DNA of 64,000 bases from Ilyomonas sp965199905 (GTDB taxonomy: Bacteria > Bacteroidota > Bacteroidia > Chitinophagales > Chitinophagaceae): NCBI GenBank assembly GCA_965199905.1, contig OZ241366.1, positions 2,108,001 to 2,172,000 on the forward strand, in the 5' to 3' direction. Made by a program: the position numbers and the translations under genes. Numbering within the stretch: the first letter of the stretch is position 1; the number at the start of each line of letters is the position of its first letter. Shown here one piece after another: positions 16,450 to 23,627 of this stretch. The notes under the pieces were generated by a model. The model worked only from the letters and a program-made list of their open reading frames with translations. It did no database searches and was not told the DNA's origin.

Positions 16450-17562
16450 TCACAACTTCTCATCAGTTAGCAAGTGAATTCTGGTATTCGCTTTAGCGAA
16501 CATGATTTTAGTTATCTCTCCCGTATTTCCACCGCTTGGCTTCACTTGTTTGGTTACAGGATCATAAGCAACAGCATTTTTGAAATCTTCTACGTTGTAT
16601 TGAAAACTAAACACTTCTTCTTCTCCTCTCTTCAGTTCTGAAGATGAAAAATCAGCCAACTCTTCTCTAATGAATATTGTTGTAGCATCATTCTCATTGG
16701 CAAAAAGCGGTGGACAAAAATGACAATCAATATCTCCTCTATCATAAAAACGCAAATCATCAGCGTGTAGAGGGATAGCAATCTGGTATATCTGGTTCAT
16801 AAAGTATAGCATGAAAACGTGGGTTATGAGCCTTTGATTCGCTATCTTTTTTTTGAACAGAAATGCAATGGGACTGTTATAACCTGTACCAGGCTGTAAG
16901 GTATACTGCAAAATCTTCGCAATTCCAGATATGTGTTCATCTAAACGATCAGAAAGCAGGTAATCAATAGCGAACTGATAATTCTTGATTTCTTCCTCAT
17001 TGAAACACGATAAAGCCATCTTTAAAACTGCTTTGAATACCCGCAAAGGCACATAAGATTGCTTTACAAGCTTGACCTTGGTTAAACCTGTTTCTCTGTC
17101 AAATTCAAAGGTTTGATCTAGACAATCTTCTCTTAAAATACTCACGCAGTTTTCCGCTCCGTAAAAGTCCAGTTTTTCTGTAACTACCTGTTTGTTTGGA
17201 GATTTGAATTTCCCTTTGGTTCCTTCATTCTCATTCAACCCATGAAAGACTCTGAGCGGCCCCAAATAAAAGGCTAAATCATTTTCGTATTTTCCGAATA
17301 TTTTGTTGCATTCGTCACATTCAAAATCAGATACCAAATATCTATTTCCAATCATTCTTGAAAGCAGGTGTGCTTCGCTGTTAAAGGACGTCTCTCCATA
17401 TTTACGCTTGCAGAATCTGCAAACCCTTTCAGCCTTCTGTTTCAATGTCATTAACTTACTATCAGGGCATGTAACGGTGCTAACAAGTTGATAATGGTTG
17501 CTGAATTCGGAAGCTCTTTTGTCAAAAAAGGGAGGGTAATGCATGATTATGTTGTCTGTCAT
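16450..17562 (-). CDS. Orphan HNH endonuclease (HNH_5-like)
   Basis: The 370-residue protein has a treble-clef HNH module: C48-x2-C51, the SEAHLLSRMIGN segment with H65 and N73, and C82-x2-C85-N86. The remaining 280 residues have no domain I can name; they include a helical middle and an IHLLTDEKL end. It stands alone on the minus strand with more than 100 bases of gene-free sequence on each side. The neighbours are a restriction system, an IS and an ATPase/nuclease unit, so an anti-phage role is possible but inferred. Cysteines and histidine needed for metal binding are all present. Confidence 0.78.
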   Translation of the reverse strand: MTDNIIMHYPPFFDKRASEFSNHYQLVSTVTCPDSKLMTLKQKAERVCRFCKRKYGETSFNSEAHLLSRMIGNRYLVSDFECDECNKIFGKYENDLAFYLGPLRVFHGLNENEGTKGKFKSPNKQVVTEKLDFYGAENCVSILREDCLDQTFEFDRETGLTKVKLVKQSYVPLRVFKAVLKMALSCFNEEEIKNYQFAIDYLLSDRLDEHISGIAKILQYTLQPGTGYNSPIAFLFKKKIANQRLITHVFMLYFMNQIYQIAIPLHADDLRFYDRGDIDCHFCPPLFANENDATTIFIREELADFSSSELKRGEEEVFSFQYNVEDFKNAVAYDPVTKQVKPSGGNTGEITKIMFAKANTRIHLLTDEKL

Positions 17563-17709
17563 TGATTAAGACCATTATACTGTTAAGCAAGATACCAATA
17601 ATCCTCAATTCAGCGAAGTATACTATACAGCGAACTGAGCAATAGTTTGCAACTTGCCCTAACTATTCAATACTTTTTGACCTCTTCACTTTGTAACTTT
17701 CTTTTCCCT

Positions 17710-17785
17710 CACTCGCATTGGCTTGTCATCAACAATGAAGCGACAGCAACTGAGCGTAGTATTCACTATACTCATCTTTCAAGTT
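17710..17785. repeat. Intergenic structured repeat, copy C
   Basis: The core is CACTCGCATTGG...AATGAAGCGACAGC...AACTGAGCGTAGTATTC, shared at about 70 percent identity with 20993-21055 and with 18350-18425. A stem is formed by GAGCGTAGT and ACTATACTC. It lies 150 bases upstream of the HNH gene. From 17786 to 18193 I find no convincing gene. Confidence 0.5.
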
Positions 17786-18193
17786 CCAGTACCGTCTTTC
17801 AACTAGGACGGTAAGCCGAAATAAAGCCAAACGACTGCCAACATAAAGACGACGGTGGTGTTTTTGTAACATAGAATATTAGAATCGAAATAGCATCTGC
17901 ATGTTAATTTTTTAATCATATCCTCACAAGCTTCCGGAACCGAGAATTGAGAAGCATAAAAAGTAGTACAGGGTTTTATTATGTCGATAATTATTCTTAT
18001 TATTGTTCAACAGATCAAAGACGATAAAATCGTGTTTTGGCAACCATTCTGTAAGTTCTTTGTTGTACTGATCTATCTTGGATTATCACTTTGTTATTTG
18101 AAAGAAGCTTCAATAAAATTTGAAGAAGGAGCTCATGAAATTAAATCAATTTTAAATTACAATAGTTTAATTCAAAAAAAGAAGGAGGTCTAT

Positions 18194-18367
18194 ATGCAAG
18201 AGTGTAGTATTTACAATAAAACACACAATGCCAGCATCCAAGATAAAACAACAAAGAATTTACCCGCCAAGCTGATTTCTAAAATATTAATAACCCATTC
18301 GGGTTATTTTTTTATGTCTTTACTCGCCCGCTGTAGCTTTTCCTTAACTTACTGTAGCTTATCTTAA
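18194..18367 (+). CDS. Doubtful small ORF running through a terminator
   Basis: A very good ribosome-binding site (AAGGAGGT, 18182-18189) stands just before an ATG at 18194, and the frame runs 57 codons. A complete terminator hairpin lies within it (18291-18315), so the second half is unlikely to be translated. It may be the remnant or short coding leader of a lost gene. Part of the upstream region (from 17981) is also open and would encode a membrane segment, but it lacks a ribosome-binding site. Confidence 0.25.
   Translation: MQECSIYNKTHNASIQDKTTKNLPAKLISKILITHSGYFFMSLLARCSFSLTYCSLS
18291..18315 (+). terminator. Rho-independent terminator
   Basis: TAACCC (18291-18296), loop ATTC, GGGTTA (18301-18306), followed by seven T. 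It separates the doubtful small ORF from the ATPase/nuclease unit. Confidence 0.75.
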
Positions 18368-18425
18368 ATAATGAAACGGATAGCACTGAGCGTAGAATTC
18401 TTCTATGCTCTACTTCTGAAGTAGT
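18350..18425. repeat. Intergenic structured repeat, copy A
   Basis: It shares AATGAA-CGGATAGCACTGAGCGTAG with the copies at 17710-17785 and 20993-21116. Two hairpins are visible: GAGCGTAGAA with TTCTATGCTC, and CTACTTC with GAAGTAG (18409-18424). The stem bases differ from copy C but remain paired. It sits 107 bases before the ATPase gene. Confidence 0.5.
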
Positions 18426-18521
18426 TTTCAGCTACCCTTCGCTGGAATGTTTTCTTCGGTGCGCGCTGCCAGGTAGTCAAGAGACATTAAACTTCATATC
18501 TTCCAAGTCTGCTTTCTAAAA

Positions 18522-18529
18522 TATATTTG
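18522..18529 (+). promoter_or_regulatory. -7 box directly in front of the ATPase start
   Basis: TATATTTG fits the Bacteroidota TAnnTTTG -7 element exactly and ends 3 bases before the ATG at 18533. If used, transcription would begin at or next to the start codon, giving a leaderless mRNA. No -33 TTTG is seen at the expected distance. Confidence 0.4.
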
Positions 18530-18532
18530 ACT

Positions 18533-19873
18533 ATGGAAACGCTGATCATACAAAACTTTGGACCCATAAAATATGCAGAAATAGAGGTCAAGCATCTCAA
18601 TGTCTACATCGGTAGCACGGCTACGGGTAAAAGTACAACTGCAAAGATGGTTGCCATATTTTCCAGTCTCGCATTCTATCGTCGCCCCGACCGTTCTAAT
18701 TTTGAAAAGCAACTGGCTTATTACAACATAGGGTTTCCGCTAACCAACAACACATTCATAAGCTATAAAAAGGAACATATCTTCTGGAAATGGCAGAACA
18801 GCGAAGTCTCCACTAACCTCTATCAGTTCCGGAATACAATTGAACTGCTAACGTCAGTTTATGATGCTTACCGCTCGGTAAATCTTCCTTCTAATCTGAA
18901 TCCCAATCCGGAAGTGAACACTTTTATAGCAAGATCATTATTTTCAATCTACCTGGTAGATAAGATTGATAGCGATACCATTATCTCTGAGCTCAATGCA
19001 ATTGCAGACAGGGAAACACAAAGCAAGTTCGCAGCTTCATTAGATAAGCTAAAAAAGGCACGGAACGAAATCGCTCATAGCCCGGGCGGCTTCTTCGATT
19101 TGCCGGGAATAGACAATACCCTCCAAGAATTTGTGAATATACTTACCTCGATTTTCGAGGTATCAAACATCATATACGTTCCCGCTGAAAGGGTTGCCTT
19201 GTCAATGTTATCAGAATCAAGCTGGGGCATCCTCAACAAAGACTTATCACTCCCCTTCTGTTTCAGCGAATTCGGCTCGAAATTCGAAGCTGCGCGCAAT
19301 GCACAACGGAGTGTCAACATTTCTATACTGGACGCCACTTATGAATTCAATGACGGTCAGAACCGGATTATCCGGCGTGATGGATCATCGGTAAAGTTAG
19401 AGCGGGCATCTAGTGGCTTTCAGTCATTGGTACCTATGTATGCGGTAGTAGACTATTATTCCAGAAAACAGGATTTGCTTCCCAACCTGTTCATCTTCGA
19501 AGAGCCGGAACTGAACCTTTATCCAACGGTGCAAAAAGACCTTGTGGAGTTCATCATCAGGAGTTGCCAGGGTGTAAAGTCGAAGCTCATCATTACCACG
19601 CACAGCCCGTACATATTAACCTCCCTCGATAATCTGGTGCAGGCGAATAATGTTTTTGAACAAAAGGAAGTTCTGAGAGAGCAGATAGCTGCTCTTGTTC
19701 CCAATGATATATGGCTTCGCTACGACGATGCCACCTGTTATTACTTTTCGGCCGGCATGGCACGGTCCACACTTGATGCCGAAGACAAAACGTTGGGCAC
19801 CTCGAATATTGATGATGTGTCCGCGCAATTAGGTGAGACCTTCGAAAAATTATTAGATCTGAAATACAGTTAA
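18533..19873 (+). CDS. AAA/ABC-type ATPase (OLD/AriA-like) of a two-gene unit
   Basis: The 446-residue protein starts LIIQNFGPIKYAEIEVKHLN and has Walker A GSTATGKSTT at residues 27-36, an ABC signature-like ASSGFQSLVPMY at about 290, Walker B LFIFEEPELNLYP at about 320, and the late IITTHSPYIL histidine switch. This is the overcoming-lysogenization-defect/AAA_15 type of ATPase found in PARIS AriA, Gabija and AbiL systems. There is no TOPRIM nuclease at the C-terminus, so it must work with a partner; the next gene begins 5 bases later. The ATG at 18533 is used; a TTG at 18527 would add two residues. Confidence 0.88.
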   Translation: METLIIQNFGPIKYAEIEVKHLNVYIGSTATGKSTTAKMVAIFSSLAFYRRPDRSNFEKQLAYYNIGFPLTNNTFISYKKEHIFWKWQNSEVSTNLYQFRNTIELLTSVYDAYRSVNLPSNLNPNPEVNTFIARSLFSIYLVDKIDSDTIISELNAIADRETQSKFAASLDKLKKARNEIAHSPGGFFDLPGIDNTLQEFVNILTSIFEVSNIIYVPAERVALSMLSESSWGILNKDLSLPFCFSEFGSKFEAARNAQRSVNISILDATYEFNDGQNRIIRRDGSSVKLERASSGFQSLVPMYAVVDYYSRKQDLLPNLFIFEEPELNLYPTVQKDLVEFIIRSCQGVKSKLIITTHSPYILTSLDNLVQANNVFEQKEVLREQIAALVPNDIWLRYDDATCYYFSAGMARSTLDAEDKTLGTSNIDDVSAQLGETFEKLLDLKYS

Positions 19874-19878
19874 CCATT

Positions 19879-20319
19879 ATGTGCTGCCAAGCCTTGAAAG
19901 ATAGTTTGCCGCCCGGCAAACAGGATTGCGTTACCCAATCGCATGTAGCCAAAGAAAAAGGAAAGGAATTCAGGATTGAATCGCGCATCGGTTCTGTAGT
20001 CTGCCGAATTCATGTAGATGGCTGCCTCATAGACAGGATGGATGTAAATAAGTGCGATTACATTATGAAGGTATGTGATACCGGAAGGTTATATTTGGTC
20101 GAGTTAAAAGGCACAGATGTCTTTCATGCAATCCGGCAAATCCTCAGCACCATTTCCCTTTTGCATGGCTTCCTGCAAAACCAGCCGTATGAAGGCGTGA
20201 TTGTGTCAAGCGCGGTTCCCGGTGCAGACAGAAACTTTAGAAAGGAACAGGAAAGGTTGAGGCGGGACAGAAGCTTAGTTGTTACCAAGCACTCTTTTAA
20301 AGGAATTATCCGGGTGTGA
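19879..20319 (+). CDS. PD-(D/E)XK-like nuclease partner of the ATPase
   Basis: The 146-residue protein has a candidate nuclease core: D60 in NKCDYIMKV, then LYLVELKG with E75 and K77, giving D-x14-E-x-K, followed by the helix DVFHAIRQILSTISLL. This spacing is that of PD-(D/E)XK enzymes. E34 or nearby glutamates in helix one (KGKEFRIESRIG) could complete the site. I do not recognise a named family; it is not DUF4435, RloB, UvrD or HNH, which are the usual partners of such ATPases. Its position 5 bases after the ATPase gene suggests a toxin or effector role. The family call is inference. Confidence 0.6.
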   Translation: MCCQALKDSLPPGKQDCVTQSHVAKEKGKEFRIESRIGSVVCRIHVDGCLIDRMDVNKCDYIMKVCDTGRLYLVELKGTDVFHAIRQILSTISLLHGFLQNQPYEGVIVSSAVPGADRNFRKEQERLRRDRSLVVTKHSFKGIIRV

Positions 20320-20476
20320 AAGCTTATCCAACAAACATTATCTATTCGATTGAGATATGGTGATGTGTAAGATTGGTGATATGTTGTAGCCCCGGACCGA
20401 AGCCGTAGCAAATTCAATAAACAACATAGGAGTCATGAGAAAGTGGATTGCGCGTTCTTCAAAGTGTTAGCACAGC

Positions 20477-20514
20477 GCACTTCGAAGAAAGAATAAAATG
20501 ATTCTCCGGATCAT
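20477..20514. repeat. Hairpin repeat, copy R2
   Basis: GCACTTCGAAGAAAGAATAAA followed by a short ATGATTCTCCGGATCAT stem. It is the least typical of the three copies because the stem differs from GCAGGTC/GACCTGC but is still self-complementary. Confidence 0.45.
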
Positions 20515-20609
20515 CTATACACAAAAAGCTCTGTTTGTCAAGTATTCAACCGGTGCTACTCTCTTCATTTTCCCGTCTTGGTATCCTGTTCTTCGCGATG
20601 TTCCGAAGG

Positions 20610-20648
20610 GCATCTCGAAGTAAGGATAAAGCAGGTCTCCGACCTGCC
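20610..20648. repeat. Hairpin repeat, copy R3
   Basis: GCATCTCGAAGTAAGGATAAA followed by a perfect GCAGGTC-TCC-GACCTGC hairpin at 20631-20647. It matches R1 (16369-16407) closely. Confidence 0.55.
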
Positions 20649-20791
20649 AATATAAATAAGTAGCCAATTCCGCAAAACGTATTACACAGAAACTCAGCGA
20701 AGTTTGCAACCACTAGTGTTCGAAACACAATTATACACAGGAAAAGCAATACAAAAAGCAGGTAAAGGCTACACAGAGGGCGCGCAGGTCC

Positions 20792-20821
20792 GGACGGCTG
20801 CGCGGAGCGATCATGCCGTCC
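20792..20821. repeat. GC-rich hairpin in gene-free stretch
   Basis: GGACGGC (20792-20798) pairs with GCCGTCC (20815-20821). The stretch 20320-21389 holds no convincing gene; besides this hairpin it contains the repeat copies listed separately at 20477, 20610 and 20993. Confidence 0.4.
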
Positions 20822-20992
20822 TTGAACTAAGCGAAGCGTTCTCATGAATACCTAAACAATCATTAGATTATTCATACTTTTTTTCCTTCTTTTTTGTGTC
20901 AAGACAAAAAAGAAGAAATGAATATTGTATTGAAACGGCAACTTAAAACATGTTTCGAACCCCCTTCTGCCGCAAGTATCCGCTTGTTTCGT

Positions 20993-21116
20993 CACTCGCC
21001 ATAGCCAATCACAATCAATGAAGCAGTTCCCACCCCAACTCACCGTAGTTTATCACAAATAACGAAGCCCCTGCTACCGAGCTCACAGTTCTTCTACATT
21101 CGCCTTCCGATGTAGA
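20993..21116. repeat. Intergenic structured repeat, two overlapping copies (B', B)
   Basis: The first copy (20993-21055: CACTCGCCATAGCC..., AATGAAGC, AACTCACCGTAGT) aligns with copy C at 17710. The second (21037-21116) aligns with copy A: CACCGTAGTTTATC, AAATAACGAAGC, CTACCGAGCTCA, then a CTACAT/ATGTAG hairpin. The copies overlap by about 20 bases because the end of one unit serves as the start of the next. Confidence 0.5.
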
Positions 21117-21389
21117 TTCTGTCTACCCAACCGTTAGAATACAGATAACACCAGCAACCAACCCCATATCAGCTACCCATACAGCAAAGCCCGCAAAGCC
21201 ACCCGCGTCAGCATTTCTTCGATACATCTTCGCTACTTGTTCGATCGTTCTTCGGTAAACAGAAAGGAAAAGAAGGGAAATAAAAAGGAGAGGAGAAACC
21301 CAAAAATAAACAATAAAACAAAACAACAAACGTATTGGTACAAAAATAAAACAACATCCATATCACCACCAACTATCAACAATAAACGC

Positions 21390-22031
21390 ATGGCACGCAC
21401 ACCCCACGGCATCCTCGGCGCACTCCAGGGCAAGATCGGTCCCGTTACCGGCTACATCCGCAATGGCAAAGCCATCCTCCGCGTTGCCCACAGCCGCCCC
21501 GATGGTAAGATCACCCCCGCCCGCACTGCCCAGCGCGAAAAGATAAAGCTCACCAACAGCTTCACCAAAGCCTTCACCGGCACTGGCTTCTTCAACCGCA
21601 CCTTTCCTTCCAAAGAAGCCAAAGGCACCGGCTACAACCGCGCCACCACAGCCATCATGTCCGCTGCCATCAAAGGCAACTATCCAAACACCTGTCTTTC
21701 CTTTCCCGATGTCCCCGTTTCCCAAGGCACCCTTCCCCCGCCCGAAGGCGCTACGGTAAAAAAAGACCGCAAGGGCAATCTCATCTTCACCTGGCTCCCC
21801 AACACCCGCACCCGCGGCGCCAAAGCGTCCGACAAACCCGTTCTCGTAGCCTTCTTTCCGCAGCTAGGTACAGCCACATTCACCATCGGCACCGCCACCC
21901 GCAAAGAAGGCACTGCCATTCTACCCCTCTCTGCCCCCAAAGGCACCACCACCCACACCTGGCTCGCCTTCCACTCCTCCGAAGAATCTGCCGCCTCCAA
22001 CAGCCTCCACACCGGTTCCCTCACCCTTTGA
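21390..22031 (+). CDS. DUF6266 family protein
   Basis: The 213-residue protein starts MARTPHGILGALQGKIGPVTGY, the conserved opening of DUF6266 proteins in Bacteroidota, and continues with a beta-rich body with KDRKGNLIFTWLP and TFTIGTATRKEG. Starting at 21390 removes 51 upstream codons that are lysine/asparagine-rich and have no counterpart in the family. The family often occurs in multiple copies and has no known function. The coding sequence is notably richer in GC and in C-ending codons, alanine and proline than its AT-rich flanks. No signal peptide is visible. Confidence 0.8.
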   Translation: MARTPHGILGALQGKIGPVTGYIRNGKAILRVAHSRPDGKITPARTAQREKIKLTNSFTKAFTGTGFFNRTFPSKEAKGTGYNRATTAIMSAAIKGNYPNTCLSFPDVPVSQGTLPPPEGATVKKDRKGNLIFTWLPNTRTRGAKASDKPVLVAFFPQLGTATFTIGTATRKEGTAILPLSAPKGTTTHTWLAFHSSEESAASNSLHTGSLTL

Positions 22032-22512
22032 AAAAGAACGCTGACTCACAATATTTTTCACTCACCTCTTATCCGGCTATCAGTGCCATAACAACCAAAT
22101 AAACCCGCTACTATTCGTCTCACCTTTTAGTACTCATTCGCACTAATAATCTCTCCCCAAATGCCCTGTTTCAAATGCAAATTTTTTTAGCAACTAATTA
22201 CTAACTACTTTAGCATTATGAATCTGTCGGGAAAGACCATTCCGGCTCAGTCAGATCAATGCATTTCATCTGGGTTGATGATTAAGAATCAAAAAGATGT
22301 TCTGCCGGCTGCCGGAGAAGCTCCTCGGTGCAGCTGGCTGCATTACGGAGTAGCCCGCATAGGTTGTAAAGAATTTCTATGCAGATACACTCGTTCAAAG
22401 CGCAGAATGAAAATGGAAGGTGTGGATTTTGAGGAACGGAAATTATTACAGGGACGGTAAATAGAACATCTTCCTGGTTATACTTCCTTATTCCTGATGT
22501 TGGATAATCTAA
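22032..22512. other. Gene-free stretch
   Basis: No feature is firm here. An 80-codon frame at 22218-22460 follows a weak TACTTTAG promoter-like box, but its protein has no recognisable features. The stretch separates the convergent DUF6266 gene and the end of the glycan locus. Confidence 0.4.
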
Positions 22513-23541
22513 TTAACCTCTTGGCTTTACCACCGGCCAGCCATCAATATATTGCAATGGCGCTATGCAAAATACTCTCTTCACATCATGGTCTTTACCA
22601 ACCGGTTTTCCCTGCTTTCGCTTGTCTCGCCAGATGGCATGGTAGGCAATCCACTTGTTACCCAGCTTGTCTTTCACAATCGAATTATGACCGGGAGCCA
22701 GCCACACGCTATCCTTCTGAAGAATCACACTGCTGCCTGTGCCATTCGCTTCTCCCAGCCGCCTGAAGGGACCGAAAGGATTGTCAGCCCTTGCCACCAT
22801 CACCGCGTAGTTGGCTTTATCGCCGCAACAATTATCCCCTGAATAATACAGGTAATAGTTGCCATCCTGGTAATCGACCCAGCTTCCTTCAATCAGGTTG
22901 GTATAGTCTTTTTCCTTTCTTGGGTAAACAAGAGGATGAGATGAACTCCCCGGTAAAAAATTGTCCCAGTCGCTGCTCATTTCTTGAACGCGGATAGGCT
23001 GAAAACCGGAACCCCAGTACAGTAATTTTTTGCCGCTAACGGTATCTATGATGGCCATAGGGTCTATATCTTCAAAACCTTTACCTCTCAACAGTGGCGC
23101 CCCTTTATCTAAAAATGGACCCGCCGGCGAAGAAGAAAAAGCAACGCCTATACATTTATCCGTTGTTGTATCATTCGACTTTGCGGAATAGAACATTACA
23201 AACTGCCGTAAAGAGGTGTCGTACAAAACATGCGGCGCCCAGAAATCCTGTGTATGGCTCGCCCATTCAGGTTTGCGGGGCAAAGCATCACCTATATAGG
23301 TCCAGTGTATCAGGTCGTTGGATGTGGCAAGTTGTATGTTGCTCATTTTGCCCTGGTAGCTTCCCTGCGTAGCATAGGCATAATAGGTTCCATTTACATT
23401 AATGATAGTCGGATCCGGAAAGTCCACATTCAGCACCGGATTGTGAAAGCTGACAGGTAATGTATGCTCTGCAGGTGAACGTTGTGTGAAGCACGAGCAG
23501 AAACATAACAAAGCAATGAGGCAGTAAACGGCGTAATTCAT
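22513..23541 (-). CDS. GH43 glycosidase (arabinan/xylan type), lipoprotein
   Basis: The enzyme is about 342 residues and is a five-bladed beta-propeller GH43. The three catalytic acids are visible: FPDPTI (base Asp), FEDIDPMAI (pKa-tuning Asp) and LIEGSWVDY (acid Glu). The start at 23541 gives MNYAVYCLIALLCFCSCF, a signal peptide with a cysteine suitable for lipidation, so it probably sits on the outer membrane or in the periplasm. The product is expected to be released arabinose or xylose; the exact linkage cannot be read from sequence. It is the last gene of the minus-strand glycan locus, 86 bases after the GH99-like gene. Confidence 0.85.
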   Translation of the reverse strand: MNYAVYCLIALLCFCSCFTQRSPAEHTLPVSFHNPVLNVDFPDPTIINVNGTYYAYATQGSYQGKMSNIQLATSNDLIHWTYIGDALPRKPEWASHTQDFWAPHVLYDTSLRQFVMFYSAKSNDTTTDKCIGVAFSSSPAGPFLDKGAPLLRGKGFEDIDPMAIIDTVSGKKLLYWGSGFQPIRVQEMSSDWDNFLPGSSSHPLVYPRKEKDYTNLIEGSWVDYQDGNYYLYYSGDNCCGDKANYAVMVARADNPFGPFRRLGEANGTGSSVILQKDSVWLAPGHNSIVKDKLGNKWIAYHAIWRDKRKQGKPVGKDHDVKRVFCIAPLQYIDGWPVVKPRG

Positions 23542-23627
23542 AAGTGGATAAGTAAGCAACTTTCGGTTCTGGCACTATTGAGAGAGTACGTTACTAAATA
23601 CAACATTAGTTATTACAATCAACGACA

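Noticed and set aside
17981..18193. Upstream part of a 128-codon frame with a hydrophobic segment
   Set aside because: No ribosome-binding site at its start, and the frame runs through a clear terminator; kept only the doubtful part from 18194.
22218..22460. 80-codon frame after DUF6266 gene
   Set aside because: No recognisable protein features and only a weak promoter-like box; likely chance.
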